This document shows, in pieces, positions 15,805 to 24,284 of a stretch of 64,000 nt of DNA. Position 1 is the first letter of the stretch; each line of letters begins with the position of its first letter. The stretch spans positions 1,550,001 to 1,614,000 of the forward strand of contig CAWFPH010000002.1 of assembly GCA_963817615.1 (NCBI GenBank), written 5' to 3'. The DNA comes from FEN-1219 sp963817615. GTDB lineage: Bacteria > Pseudomonadota > Gammaproteobacteria > Steroidobacterales > Rariloculaceae. A program made the translations under genes and the position numbers. The notes beneath the pieces are model-generated. The model had not been told where the DNA came from, searched no databases, and saw nothing but the letters and a program-made list of their open reading frames with translations.

Positions 15805-18282
15805 CTACTCCGCCGCCAGCACCTGCGCCGGATCGATCGCCGACGCGCGTCGCGCCGGCAGGTAGCTCGCGAGCGCCGCGACGGCGATCAGAAGGAGCGC
15901 GGCGCCGACGTAGGTCGGCGGGTCGAGCGGCGTTACCGCCGCGAGCAGCGAGGTCATCAGCCGCGTCACGGCGGCCGCCACGGCGCAGCCGAACGCGACG
16001 CCGATCAACGCGAGCCCCACGCCGTACGTCAAGAACGTGCGCCGCACGTGACGGTCCTCCGCGCCGAGCGCCATGCGAATCGCGATCTCGCGGCGCCGCA
16101 ACGACGCGGCGTAAGACAGCACGCCGTACAGCCCGATCACGCCGAGCGCGAGGGCGACGCTGCCGGCGGTTGCGAGCATCATGAGCGTGAACGTGGTCCG
16201 CGCGAGCGACTCCGCGTAGACGTCCTGCATCGTGCGCGGTGATGCCAAGGGCAAGCTCGAGCCGACCGACCAGACCGCACGCTGCACCTGCCGCATCAGC
16301 TCGGCGCTGCCCGCGAGCGGGCTGCGGAGCGTCACCGTCATCCGCCGCAGCACGGGGCCGCCGAAGCCGTTTCCGGCGTTGCCCTTGAACGGCGGCCAGT
16401 ACACGATCACCGGCGCCGGCTGGTCGAGCCCGTTGTCTCGCACGTCCTGCACCACGCCCACGATCTCGTGCCACCGCTCGTCGACGCCGCGAATGCGCTT
16501 GCCGAGCGCCGCGGCGGGCTCGCCGAACAGCTCCCGCGCGAAGTTCTCGGAGATCATGACGACGGGCGCTGCCGCGTACACCTCGTCCCACGTGATGTCG
16601 CGGCCGGCGACGAGCCGCGTGCCCGCCGTCGCCAGGAATCCCGGCGACACGAACTTGAACCGGCGCAGCGGCGCCGGCGCGGCGGGATCGACGGGACGGC
16701 CCTCGACCCCGACGACGTTGGCGGCGGTGTTGTATCCGGACATGATCGGCAAATCCGCGAACGCCGCCGATTGCACGCCCGGGATGGCGGCGAGCCCGTC
16801 GACGATGTCTTTCTCCATCCGCATGACCCGCTCGGGATCGCTCACGAGCCGCTCGGGAATCGAGAGCCGAAAAGTCTGCAGCTCCTCCGGGCGGGTGAAC
16901 CCGGGCTCGACGCTGCGCAGCGCCTGAAACGTGCGGATCATGAGCCCGGAGCTCACGAGCAGCACGAAAGCGAGCGCCACCTGCACGACGACGAGCACGT
17001 TCTGTGCGCGGCGGCTCTCGCGGCCCTGGCTCGATGCGCGCCCTTCGCGCAACGCCGTCATCACGCGCGGCATGGCGTACTTCAGAGCCGGCACGAGCCC
17101 GAGCACGATGCCGGCGACGAGCGCTACGCCGAGCGCGGCCGCGACGGCGCGGCCGTCGAGCGCGATTTCGTCGATTCGCGGCAGGCCGGCCGGCGCGAGG
17201 CGCAGCAGCGGCTTCAGCACGGCGAACGCGACCGCGAGCCCGAGCACGCCGCCCGCGAGGCCCAGCACTACGCTTTCGAGTATCAAGCCGCGCGCGATGC
17301 GCCACGAACCGCCGCCGAGCGCGGCGCGAACGGCGAGCTCGCGCTCGCGGCCCTGGCCCCGAACGAGCAGCAGGTTCGTGAGGTTCGCGCAGGCGATCAG
17401 CAGCACGGTCGCGATCGTGCCCATGACCACCCAGAGCACGCTGCCGATGTTGCCGATCACGTCCTGCTTGAGCGGGATCAACGCGGGACCGATTTTCCAC
17501 ACGTCCGTGTAGAAGCGCGCATCGCCGCCGGGGAACGGCGGCCACGACTGGAGCCAGATCGGCAGCAGGCGGGCCACGTCGGTATTCGCCTCGGCCGTCG
17601 TGACGCCGGGCTTGAGCCGCGCGATACCGCCGTAATCGAACGTCGGCAGCAGGAGGCGGCTGCGATCGAACTGCATCGGGACGAGCAGGTCCGCATTGGT
17701 GTCGGCCACGCGAAAGCCCTTCGGCATCACGCCGATGATCTCCGCCGCCACGCCGTTGCCCGTGATCTTGCGCCCGATCACCGAACGCTCTCCGCCGAAG
17801 CGCCTCTGCCAATAGCCGTAGCCGAGCATCGCCGTGGGTGCGGCGCCGAGCTCGAAGTCCGCGGCCGAGAACGACCGGCCGAGCAGCGGCGCAACGCCGA
17901 GCGTCGGCAGCAATCCGTCGCTGACGCGCACGGCCGGGACTTCTTCGGGCTCGCCCAAACCGGTGACGCTTTCGCTCGCGGGCGTCCATATCCCGAGCCG
18001 CTGAAACACGCGGTTGTGCTCGGCATAGGTGAAGAACATGGAGGCCGACACCGGCAGCCGTCCGCCGTTGAACTGCGCCCCCGGAACGCTGTGCCAGATC
18101 GCGACGAGCTCGTTTGCTTGCGGATACGGCAGCGGCTTCAGCAGCACGCCGTCCACGACGCTGAAGACGGCGGTGTCCGCGCCGCTGCAAATTCCGAGCG
18201 TGAGCACGGCCACGAGCGTGAACAGCGGGCTGCGGCGCAACGCGCGCAGGGCGTAACGAAGGTCATGGAGCCAAGCCGCCAC
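15805..18282 (-). CDS. Second orphan ADOP-type ABC permease
   Basis: The start at GTG 18282 is chosen because the product then begins directly with AAWLHDLRYALRALRRSPLF, the family N-terminus, and AGAGG lies upstream; the frame is open to an ATG at 18378. The 825-residue protein has the same order as its convergent neighbour: helix, MacB core, FtsX block (LLIACANLTNLLLVRGQGRE), second core and final FtsX block (YGVLSYAASLRRREIAIRMA), ending ARRASAIDPAQVLAAE. It is closer to the frameshifted copy at 48939 (shared FVSPGF/Y and AGRDxTW stretches) than to its neighbour. No ATPase gene is adjacent. Confidence 0.92.
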   Translation of the reverse strand: MAAWLHDLRYALRALRRSPLFTLVAVLTLGICSGADTAVFSVVDGVLLKPLPYPQANELVAIWHSVPGAQFNGGRLPVSASMFFTYAEHNRVFQRLGIWTPASESVTGLGEPEEVPAVRVSDGLLPTLGVAPLLGRSFSAADFELGAAPTAMLGYGYWQRRFGGERSVIGRKITGNGVAAEIIGVMPKGFRVADTNADLLVPMQFDRSRLLLPTFDYGGIARLKPGVTTAEANTDVARLLPIWLQSWPPFPGGDARFYTDVWKIGPALIPLKQDVIGNIGSVLWVVMGTIATVLLIACANLTNLLLVRGQGRERELAVRAALGGGSWRIARGLILESVVLGLAGGVLGLAVAFAVLKPLLRLAPAGLPRIDEIALDGRAVAAALGVALVAGIVLGLVPALKYAMPRVMTALREGRASSQGRESRRAQNVLVVVQVALAFVLLVSSGLMIRTFQALRSVEPGFTRPEELQTFRLSIPERLVSDPERVMRMEKDIVDGLAAIPGVQSAAFADLPIMSGYNTAANVVGVEGRPVDPAAPAPLRRFKFVSPGFLATAGTRLVAGRDITWDEVYAAAPVVMISENFARELFGEPAAALGKRIRGVDERWHEIVGVVQDVRDNGLDQPAPVIVYWPPFKGNAGNGFGGPVLRRMTVTLRSPLAGSAELMRQVQRAVWSVGSSLPLASPRTMQDVYAESLARTTFTLMMLATAGSVALALGVIGLYGVLSYAASLRRREIAIRMALGAEDRHVRRTFLTYGVGLALIGVAFGCAVAAAVTRLMTSLLAAVTPLDPPTYVGAALLLIAVAALASYLPARRASAIDPAQVLAAE

Positions 18283-18455
18283 TACTCGATCCTCTTCCCG
18301 TCGGCCGCATGAAGAGCGCGCGGCCGGAACGTGCGGACGCCCGGTGTGCTGGACGTCCGTTTGCGAAAGGCGTGCCATGGGGCGGCCTCGAGCAACTCCT
18401 TGATTTCGTGCTCGGACGCGTCGCGTCCGTCGAATCGGCGTCCCGAATCCGGACA

Positions 18456-18506
18456 GCCCGGCCCAGCGGTGGGAGATGCCGCTCGAAAGGCCGGGCGTTT
18501 TTGTTG
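18456..18506 (+). terminator. Terminator-like hairpin with no upstream plus-strand gene
   Basis: GCCCGGCC (18456-18463) pairs with GGCCGGGC (18489-18496), with a nested AGCGG/CCGCT stem inside, and is followed by GTTTTTGTTGTC. This is an intrinsic terminator reading rightward, yet both flanking genes run leftward. It may end a small RNA starting somewhere after 18290, or be left from a lost gene. Confidence 0.6.
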
Positions 18507-18543
18507 TCTTCTTTTGGTTGACCGGCGTCGCTAGCGCGATGCT

Positions 18544-18933
18544 TCAGGCAACGATCTCGACACGATTGCCGTCGGGGTCGAGCACCACGCTTTCGTAGTA
18601 GCCGTCACCCGTGCGGCGCGGACCATCGAGGATGGCGTGGCCGTCCGTGCGCAGTCGTTCTGTTAGCTCGTCGACGCGTTGTTGGGATCCGACCGACACT
18701 GCGAAATGGGTCAATCCCATGCGCTGTGCGCCCGCTTCGTAGCGAACCGGTGAGAGTGTCGTCGTGCGCATGAGCTCGAGTCGCGCGCCGGTTTCGAAGC
18801 TCACGAAGCGCGACTCGAATCCTTTCCGCTCGTTTTCGTACTTGTCCGCGACCGTCGCGCCGAAGTAGCGCTGATAAAAGGCGACGAGGCGCTCGAGGTC
18901 GTCGGTCCAGAGCGCGACGTGCTCGATCTTCAT
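18544..18933 (-). CDS. VOC-family (glyoxalase/lactoylglutathione lyase-like) protein
   Basis: The ATG at 18933 gives 129 residues starting MKIEHVALWTDDLERLVAFY, the opening of a glyoxalase I-type VOC protein. Metal-ligand positions are filled by H5 (EHVALW), E53-region LELMRT, H-in-LTHFAVSVG and E-in-DPDGNRVEIVA, so a metal site is likely. The length equals the single-domain VOC proteins that dimerise. It begins eight bases after the end of the DUF1272 gene and is probably co-transcribed with it. Substrate unknown; annotation as lactoylglutathione lyase would be by analogy only. Confidence 0.9.
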   Translation of the reverse strand: MKIEHVALWTDDLERLVAFYQRYFGATVADKYENERKGFESRFVSFETGARLELMRTTTLSPVRYEAGAQRMGLTHFAVSVGSQQRVDELTERLRTDGHAILDGPRRTGDGYYESVVLDPDGNRVEIVA

Positions 18934-18941
18934 GTCGCCGC

Positions 18942-19175
18942 CTACCCGTGGGGGTTGAACACGCGCTTCGTCGAAGGCGGGTGTTTCGCGAGCTTTTCGG
19001 CAGGTCGCCGGGGTCTCGCAACGAGCTCGCCGCCGCAGTTGGGGCAACGGCCGCCGAGCGCGCCTTCCGCGCACTTTACGCAGAACGTGCATTCGAAGGA
19101 GCAAATCCTTGCATCGCACGAGTCCGGCGGCAGGTCCACGTCGCAGCGTTCGCAGCCGGGGCGCAATTCCAGCAT
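18942..19175 (-). CDS. DUF1272 cysteine-rich small protein
   Basis: The ATG at 19175 gives a 77-residue protein beginning MLELRPGCERCDVDLPPDSC. It contains C8, C11, C20, C25, C29, C32, C35, C44 and C47 in the pattern CxxC...C...CSFECTFCxxC...CPNCGGELV, which is that of DUF1272, a likely zinc-binding domain. The conserved tail PSTKRVFNP is also present. DUF1272 genes often sit next to small enzymes, as with the VOC gene here, and no biochemical role is known. The longer frame reaching 19403 has no support. Confidence 0.92.
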   Translation of the reverse strand: MLELRPGCERCDVDLPPDSCDARICSFECTFCVKCAEGALGGRCPNCGGELVARPRRPAEKLAKHPPSTKRVFNPHG

Positions 19176-19344
19176 GGCAGGCTCCTCGAAGCAGTGAAGG
19201 GGGCAAGGATAAGCGCAGGCCATGGCGATGTCCCTGCCCCCATCGAACCGGCCACCGGTCGAATCCGGGCGTCGATTACACCGCAAGGTCGGTCGAGCGG
19301 AACCTCGAGCCGTCCGGCAATGTCGGCCGTCGTCGCGCCCTAGT

Positions 19345-19440
19345 CCGCGAGCCGCAAGGTGCAGCCCGCGAAGGAGTTGGCCGACGCGGTGCGGCGCGTG
19401 CATCGCGGGCAGCGGGTGATCGATCCGCAGCTCGCGCCCG
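19345..19440 (+). pseudogene. Possible remnant of a NarL-type response regulator
   Basis: In the 327-base gap 19176-19502 the only protein-like signal is on the plus strand: PAKELADAVRRVHRGQRVID followed by PQLAPESA. That is the end of the receiver domain and linker of NarL/FixJ response regulators (PA-x-ELADAVRRV-x-x-G-x-R-x-IDP-x-LA). A stop (19341-19343) lies just upstream and nothing of the regulator continues downstream, so it is a decayed fragment at best. The rest of the gap shows no gene. Confidence 0.4.
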
Positions 19441-19502
19441 AGTCCGCGGACGTCATACCGTCGATTCGTCTCTATTCGTACGGCCGCTCTCGGCGGCTCA
19501 TC

Positions 19503-20951
19503 TCACTTCTTGCTGAAGTCGAAGATGTCGGTCTCCGCGGGTCGTTGCATGCCCTTCTCGAAATATTCCTCCCACAGGTGCGCCCACGGCCGGCCGAACA
19601 TGTCGGGCACTTCAAACTCGAACTTGGCGCCTGGCGTCAATGGAGTCGCGTGCCCGTTGACCGGAAAAATCGTCGCGATGCACTCGATGAACGGCGGCGG
19701 ATCGCCTTCCTCGAACCCGGACAGGCGCGCGTAGTTTCGAACGATGCGGATGGGCTCAACGAACGCTTCCGGGTCGTAGAAAATGGCTTCGTGGTTCAGC
19801 GCCGTGACCTTGCCTGCCTTGTCGCGCACGGGCGTGTAGATCTCGATCGTCTGCAATTTGCTCGAAAATTCGAACACGCCGTGACCGGCCCAGCCCTGGA
19901 TGTTCGACGTCCAGGTGATCAACGCGTCCTTGTCCCAAAAGCCGATCGTCTCGCCGTACCAGCGCGGCACGGCCGGGCCCAAGCGCGGCACGCCGCCCTT
20001 CGCGACGTCCTCCATGTTGAAGCTGCGCCCGATATGGATGTTCGTGATGAAATTGTCGGCGACGCCCGCCTCGATGTGCACGAGCGACGGCGTCACGATC
20101 ACGGTCTGCGGGAACTGGATCGCGGCCGAGTACCAGCGGCGCATGAAGCCCTCGGGCCAGCAGTATTGCGACGGCCACTCCGGCGCGTTCGTGTTGCCCT
20201 GGTGGTACATGTCCTGAACGAAGCGCTTCTGATATTCCGGCGTGAGCACCGAGAGCACGGTCGGGAGCTGCACGCCGAGCATCGCCGAGTACCAGTTGTC
20301 GAAGAAGCCGCCCGGCGCGTAGCGGCCGTTCAATTCTCCGGGAACGGTGGCGTACGTATGATGAGTGGGACCGCCGCGCTTCTTCGTTTCCGCGAGCAGC
20401 GCTTCGTAATGCTCCTGCGCCGTCTTGAATTTGTACGGGCTTACGATGCCCGCACGCGGATAGTCGCGGTCGCAATACCCCCACGCGGCGGAGCGCGGCG
20501 GGTCCTTGCCGATCATCGAGTTGGCATTCCCGCCTCGTTGCGACTCGAGCCCGAACGGGCTGTTGCAGCGGAAATAGCGCTTGTCGGTCCAAAGCGCGCG
20601 ATCCGCGTAGAAGTCCTTCGACGTGAAGAGATCGATCGGTAGGGCTTGCACACCCGCCGGCACGGCGCCGTCCGAAGCGGCGACGACGCGCAGCGGGCCG
20701 AACGCGATGGGTCCAACGAACGGAACGCGGTTGAGCGCTTCCGTGGCCCGCTGCGTTGCCGCCGGATCCGCATTGGCAGCCCGCGGGCCGAGCGGGAACG
20801 AGATGGACTGCAGCGCCCCGGCCACCGGCGCGCCGCGGCCGACGCTCTTGAAACCGGGGTCGGCCACCTGTTGAGCTGCGACGGGCGCGGCGAGCTGTGC
20901 CGCACAAGCGACCGCGGTCGCGGCCGCCCATACACGTTGACTGAACTTCAC
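19503..20951 (-). CDS. Large exported protein of unknown function
   Basis: The start at GTG 20951 is chosen for the GGGGAGAAAG ribosome binding site and because it yields a clean signal peptide (VKFSQRVWAAATAVACAAQL, cleavage after PVAAQQ). The 482-residue product is rich in aromatic residues and Pro/Gly. It has many Trp-containing stretches (AWGYCDRDYPRAG, GGFFDNWYSAMLG, PSQYCWPEGFMRRWYSA) and a late VRDKAGKVTALNHEAIFYDP region that resembles the lipocalin-like second halves of DUF6152-partner proteins (cf. DPEAFVEPIRIVRNY with DPEALTEPWHIVRRY at 9403). It may therefore be a distant relative with a repeated beta-sheet fold. Periplasmic, function unknown. Confidence 0.8.
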   Translation of the reverse strand: MKFSQRVWAAATAVACAAQLAAPVAAQQVADPGFKSVGRGAPVAGALQSISFPLGPRAANADPAATQRATEALNRVPFVGPIAFGPLRVVAASDGAVPAGVQALPIDLFTSKDFYADRALWTDKRYFRCNSPFGLESQRGGNANSMIGKDPPRSAAWGYCDRDYPRAGIVSPYKFKTAQEHYEALLAETKKRGGPTHHTYATVPGELNGRYAPGGFFDNWYSAMLGVQLPTVLSVLTPEYQKRFVQDMYHQGNTNAPEWPSQYCWPEGFMRRWYSAAIQFPQTVIVTPSLVHIEAGVADNFITNIHIGRSFNMEDVAKGGVPRLGPAVPRWYGETIGFWDKDALITWTSNIQGWAGHGVFEFSSKLQTIEIYTPVRDKAGKVTALNHEAIFYDPEAFVEPIRIVRNYARLSGFEEGDPPPFIECIATIFPVNGHATPLTPGAKFEFEVPDMFGRPWAHLWEEYFEKGMQRPAETDIFDFSKK

Positions 20952-21100
20952 GACTTTCTCCCCCCATTGATCGCTGCGCGGCATCGTACGCTGGCGGCCG
21001 CACCGGGGTCCACGCGTCGTCGTGCCGCCCGCGGACTTTCGGCCGCCCCTCGCTCGTTCCACTGCCCAAGGATCGGCCGGCGGCTCGGCCGCGTTGATCG

Positions 21101-21146
21101 GGGCTCGGTACGCGCCGGGCATCGCCGCCCGGCGCGTACCGAGCCC
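21101..21146. repeat. Perfect 20-bp inverted repeat with 6-base loop
   Basis: The left arm 21101-21120 (GGGCTCGGTAC...) is exactly complementary to the right arm 21127-21146, with loop ATCGCC. It begins 10 bases after the stop of the 28-residue peptide gene (minus strand) and may end or protect that transcript, although there is no T-run. Confidence 0.85.
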
Positions 21147-21155
21147 GCTTCGATC

Positions 21156-21242
21156 TCATCGATCGAGCGTGTGCAGCGACGGGCTCAGAATCAAAACCGG
21201 CGTCAGCAGCACGAAGAGCAATACGGCAATCGTCGTCAGCAT
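21156..21242 (-). CDS. 28-residue hydrophobic peptide
   Basis: On the minus strand GGAGAGAGCC directly precedes ATG 21242. The product, MLTTIAVLLFVLLTPVLILS plus PSLHTLDR, is one transmembrane helix with a short polar tail. The strong ribosome binding site, the all-hydrophobic composition and the 20-bp hairpin right after the stop argue that it is expressed. It could be a small membrane regulator or a type I toxin-like peptide; no antisense RNA promoter was identified. Too short for homology judgement. Confidence 0.55.
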   Translation of the reverse strand: MLTTIAVLLFVLLTPVLILSPSLHTLDR

Positions 21243-21520
21243 GGCTCTCTCCTTTTGGGTTTCCCGTGTGTGGCGGCGCACCGTTTCGAACTGAACGAGC
21301 GCCGCCTCTAACACGTCGTCGAACGACGGGGCGCGAGATCGACATGCCGCGCCGGCGAGATTTGCGGCGGCGATTCAGTACGCGGGGGAGCTGCGGACGT
21401 CGAGAAGCTCAAGGGGGGGGGTTGCCATGGCCGGCGTTTCAACGGCGAGCATCGAGAAGGTGGCGCTCATCGAGCGCATCGAGATGCGAGCGCCGCGCTT
21501 GCAGCGCCGGAACGAGCGTT

Positions 21521-21660
21521 CTAGCGCCCCATGTTTTCCAGCGGGCGGAGGCCCTTTTGAAGCCCGCGGACGACTGAGTCTCTGACCGGCTCCGGAAAAC
21601 CGGCCGGCAGCGCCGCCGTTACGTCCGCAACGGCTTTCGCGGCACGCCGCGGAACTGCCG
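21521..21660 (-). pseudogene. Possible HipA-like C-terminal remnant
   Basis: Downstream of the MFS stop, in another minus-strand frame, the sequence reads AKAVADVTAALPAGFPEPVR, then DSVVRGLQKGLRPLENM and a stop at 21521. The pattern V-x-x-V-x-x-x-LP-x-x-FP-x-x-V-x-D-x-x-x-x-GL matches the end of HipA-type kinases as I recall them. The frame runs on upstream only as a shadow of the transporter, so at most a gene end has survived. The rest of 21243-21520, including a run of nine or more G near 21411, shows no gene. Confidence 0.35.
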
Positions 21661-23022
21661 TCAACCGGCCGCCGCCGAGCGCTGCAAGCCGCCCGCCGCG
21701 ACCCCGGGTGTGCGCGCCATGGCGGGTTTCAGGCACAGCATCGCGATCGCCGCGATCAACGCCGGCACGGCTGCGGCCAGGAACAGCTGCTCCGTCGTCC
21801 AGTGCGCGCGCATCAGCTCCGCGAGCGACGGCCCGATCACGGAGCCGAGCCGACCGACGCCGAGCGCCGCGCCGACGCCGGACGCGCGCAGATCGGTCGG
21901 GTAATAGGTCGCGGTCAGCGCATTCAAGCCCGCCTGGCCGCCGAGGATGCCGAACCCCGCCACGAACACGACCGTGAACAGCAGCGCGACCGACAGCGGC
22001 TGCCCGATCGCGCCGATCGACACGCAAGCGGCGAGAAACCCGGTCGTCAGCACCCAGAAGAAGCCGAAACGGCGGATGGGCCAACCGAGCAGGAACGCGC
22101 CCACCGCGCCGCCGCTCTGAAACGTGGTGCCGACCAGCACCGCAATGCTCGTCGCGAGACCGGCCTCGCGCGCGATCGTCGGCAGCCACGTCGACAAGAA
22201 ATACAGGTTCAGCAGATTCATGAACGCGACGACCCACAGCAGCGCGGTGCCGGCGCCGCGCCCTTCGCCGAACAGCTGCACGATCGGCACGCCTTTGCGG
22301 CGCGGCTGCTCGTCGACGACGTATTCGGCGGCCGGGCCCACGGGCGCCGCCGGCGCGATGCGCTTGAGCCATGCGCCGAGCCTGTCGAGGTGCTTGCGCC
22401 GCAGCGTCAGGAACTGCAGCGATTCCGGCAGCCACAGGAGCATCGCGACGCCGAGCACGAGCGGAATCGTGCCGCCGACGTAGAACACGGTCCGCCAGCC
22501 GAAAGCGGGGATCAGCCACGCCGCGAGGAAGCCGCCGGCCGCCGCCCCGATCGTGAACCCGTTCGACACGATCAGCATCGCGACGATGCGCGCCCGCTTC
22601 GGGCTGAATTCGCTGACGAGCGCGACCGCATTCGGCATCGTCGCGCCGAGACCGAGGCCCGCGAGGAATCGCACCGCGAGCAGTTGCGGCAGCGACTCGA
22701 CCTGCGCGGTCAGCAGCGTGAGCACGCCGAAGTACAGCGTCGTGCCGATCAGCACGGGCCGCCGTCCGATCTTGTCCGCCAGCATGCTGAACGCGAGCAA
22801 GCCGACCAGCAGACCCAGCAGCCCCGAGCTCGCGACGCGGCCGGCCGCGCTCGGAATTTGCCATTCGGCGAACACCGACGGCGCGACATAGCCCCACGAC
22901 TGCACGTCGAAGCCGTCCATCAGGAGACAGAGCCCGCAGAGGACGTAGACGCCGATCTGAAACCCGCCGATGCGGCTGTTATCGATGAGCTCCGTGATGT
23001 TGATCCGCGTGCTGTTCGCCAT
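21661..23022 (-). CDS. MFS transporter, aromatic acid:H+ symporter (AAHS) type
   Basis: The ATG at 23022, preceded by GGAG, gives a 453-residue protein with twelve predicted membrane helices. The loop in helix 1, MDGFDVQSWGYVAPSV, is the DGFD-x-Q AAHS signature known from PcaK, and the MFS loop motif LADKIGRRPVLIGT follows helix 2. Family members import benzoate-type acids, 4-hydroxybenzoate, vanillate or related compounds with protons. A ring-cleavage operon is not adjacent, but a LigM-like demethylase lies 18 kb away. The downstream neighbour on the same strand side is the hipA-like remnant. Confidence 0.93.
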   Translation of the reverse strand: MANSTRINITELIDNSRIGGFQIGVYVLCGLCLLMDGFDVQSWGYVAPSVFAEWQIPSAAGRVASSGLLGLLVGLLAFSMLADKIGRRPVLIGTTLYFGVLTLLTAQVESLPQLLAVRFLAGLGLGATMPNAVALVSEFSPKRARIVAMLIVSNGFTIGAAAGGFLAAWLIPAFGWRTVFYVGGTIPLVLGVAMLLWLPESLQFLTLRRKHLDRLGAWLKRIAPAAPVGPAAEYVVDEQPRRKGVPIVQLFGEGRGAGTALLWVVAFMNLLNLYFLSTWLPTIAREAGLATSIAVLVGTTFQSGGAVGAFLLGWPIRRFGFFWVLTTGFLAACVSIGAIGQPLSVALLFTVVFVAGFGILGGQAGLNALTATYYPTDLRASGVGAALGVGRLGSVIGPSLAELMRAHWTTEQLFLAAAVPALIAAIAMLCLKPAMARTPGVAAGGLQRSAAAG

Positions 23023-23146
23023 TCGGGAAGCTCCGGCCGTTGCTCGGGTCGTCGGCCGGACGCGCGCGCTGCGACGCATGCGGCTTCGCGGGGTCGAGTG
23101 TGCGCGAGAACGACTGCGCGTGGCAAACCGCGCGCGAAGCCGCGCA

Positions 23147-23231
23147 TCGCGAGCGTTGCGGCGTCCGGGATCGGAAACGGCGGCGGATTGCAGCTCGATC
23201 ACGCCGGAGCCGAGCACGCCGACCTCGTCGC
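23147..23231 (-). pseudogene. Fragment similar to the neighbouring hydrolase gene
   Basis: Within the gap 23023-23354 this stretch nearly repeats 23651-23742, an internal part of the exported hydrolase gene (shared run around GGGATCGGAAACGGCGGCGG, then a short deletion, then ATCACGCCGGAG). On the minus strand it corresponds to GVFNSGVMKLDPKNPPPFPI of the intact protein but is out of frame. It is probably the last trace of a second hydrolase copy. The remainder of the gap shows nothing else. Confidence 0.7.
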
Positions 23232-23354
23232 GACGTTGTCGGTCTAGCGACTTCCCGTCGCCGAGCACGACGGGCGCCGTTTCGAAGGGCTATGGGCGTT
23301 CCGGGAATCCGCGAAGCGGGCAAGCTCCTCGCATCGGCGGGCCCGAGCCGTCTG

Positions 23355-24284
23355 CTACTTCAGCCCCTTTGCCTCTACGTCCCAGTTCGGATTCTTGCAG
23401 AGCCCGCAGTCCTTGCCGACGAACATCGCACCCGCCTTCTTGTCGCCCTTGAGCTGCCATGCGGCCCAGCTCCACGCGACGTTCGCGAACTCGCCGCCGC
23501 CCGGGTGGAAGAACGTCGCGCTGTGTCCCGCGCCGTGGCGCGAGCCGTAGAACGCCGGCTTCTTTTCGAGCCAGTCGTAAGTGGACTTCGACGTCTCCAT
23601 CATGAAGTCGGTTTTGTTGCCGTTCACGAGTAGCGCGGGGCCGTGCAGCTTCGCGAGCGTTGCGACGTCCGGGATCGGAAACGGCGGCGGATTCTTGGGA
23701 TCGAGCTTCATCACGCCGGAGTTGAACACGCCGATCGTCTTCACGCGCGGGTCGGCGCCCACCTCGATCGAAAGGAAGCCGCCGCACGAGCTGCCCATCG
23801 CGGCCATCTTGTTCACCGCGATCTTGCCCTTGAGCGGCGAGCCGTCGCGCTTGTTCTCCTTGTCCGCCCAGTCGAGCGCGGCGCGCAGGTCGTCGACGTT
23901 CGCTTGCCGCCGCGCCGCGCCCTCGATCGGCGCCGTGCCGATCACGAGAAAGCCGTGCGAGGCCACCGTGTCCATGAAGCCCATGAAGGCTTTGCTGTCG
24001 ATCGCGCAGCCGCCGTTGCCCCACGCAATCACGGGCAGCGTGTCCTTCTTCGGGAACGCGTCGAGATTGGCCGGACGAACGATGACGTGGCCCGGCGAGC
24101 CGAACGCGGGCTCGGACGTGACTTCGTACGCGCCCTTCTCGGCGAGCGGTGCGCCTTCCACCGGCAACGACGTGCGGATCATGTCCGGCGTCACGTTCGC
24201 GAAAGGCCGGTCGGCAGCAAAGCTCGAGCCGGCGAGCGCGAGTAGAACGAGCGCGCTGGCGGTGATTACGGTCGGCTTCAACAT
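23355..24284 (-). CDS. Exported alpha/beta hydrolase
   Basis: The ATG at 24284 gives a 309-residue product with a signal peptide (LVLLALAGSSFAAD). Residues 84-95 (PVIAWGNGGCAI) form the first strand and oxyanion turn. The nucleophile elbow is GSSCGG (S166), D226 lies in NGNKTD and H254 in GAGHSATFF, a complete Ser-Asp-His order. It resembles dienelactone-hydrolase or polyester-hydrolase-like secreted esterases; the substrate is unknown. Cysteines in the tail (DCGLCKNP) could form a disulfide, fitting export. The longer frame upstream to 24554 covers the end of the regulator gene and has no support. Confidence 0.87.
   Translation of the reverse strand: MLKPTVITASALVLLALAGSSFAADRPFANVTPDMIRTSLPVEGAPLAEKGAYEVTSEPAFGSPGHVIVRPANLDAFPKKDTLPVIAWGNGGCAIDSKAFMGFMDTVASHGFLVIGTAPIEGAARRQANVDDLRAALDWADKENKRDGSPLKGKIAVNKMAAMGSSCGGFLSIEVGADPRVKTIGVFNSGVMKLDPKNPPPFPIPDVATLAKLHGPALLVNGNKTDFMMETSKSTYDWLEKKPAFYGSRHGAGHSATFFHPGGGEFANVAWSWAAWQLKGDKKAGAMFVGKDCGLCKNPNWDVEAKGLK

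Noticed and set aside
15761..18312. Long frames on both strands overlapping the second permease
   Set aside because: Arg-rich translations without domain features; the permease frame carries clear membrane helices and family motifs.
21802..23247. 481-residue plus-strand frame opposite the MFS transporter
   Set aside because: Arg/Asp/Glu-rich shadow; the transporter frame is unambiguous.
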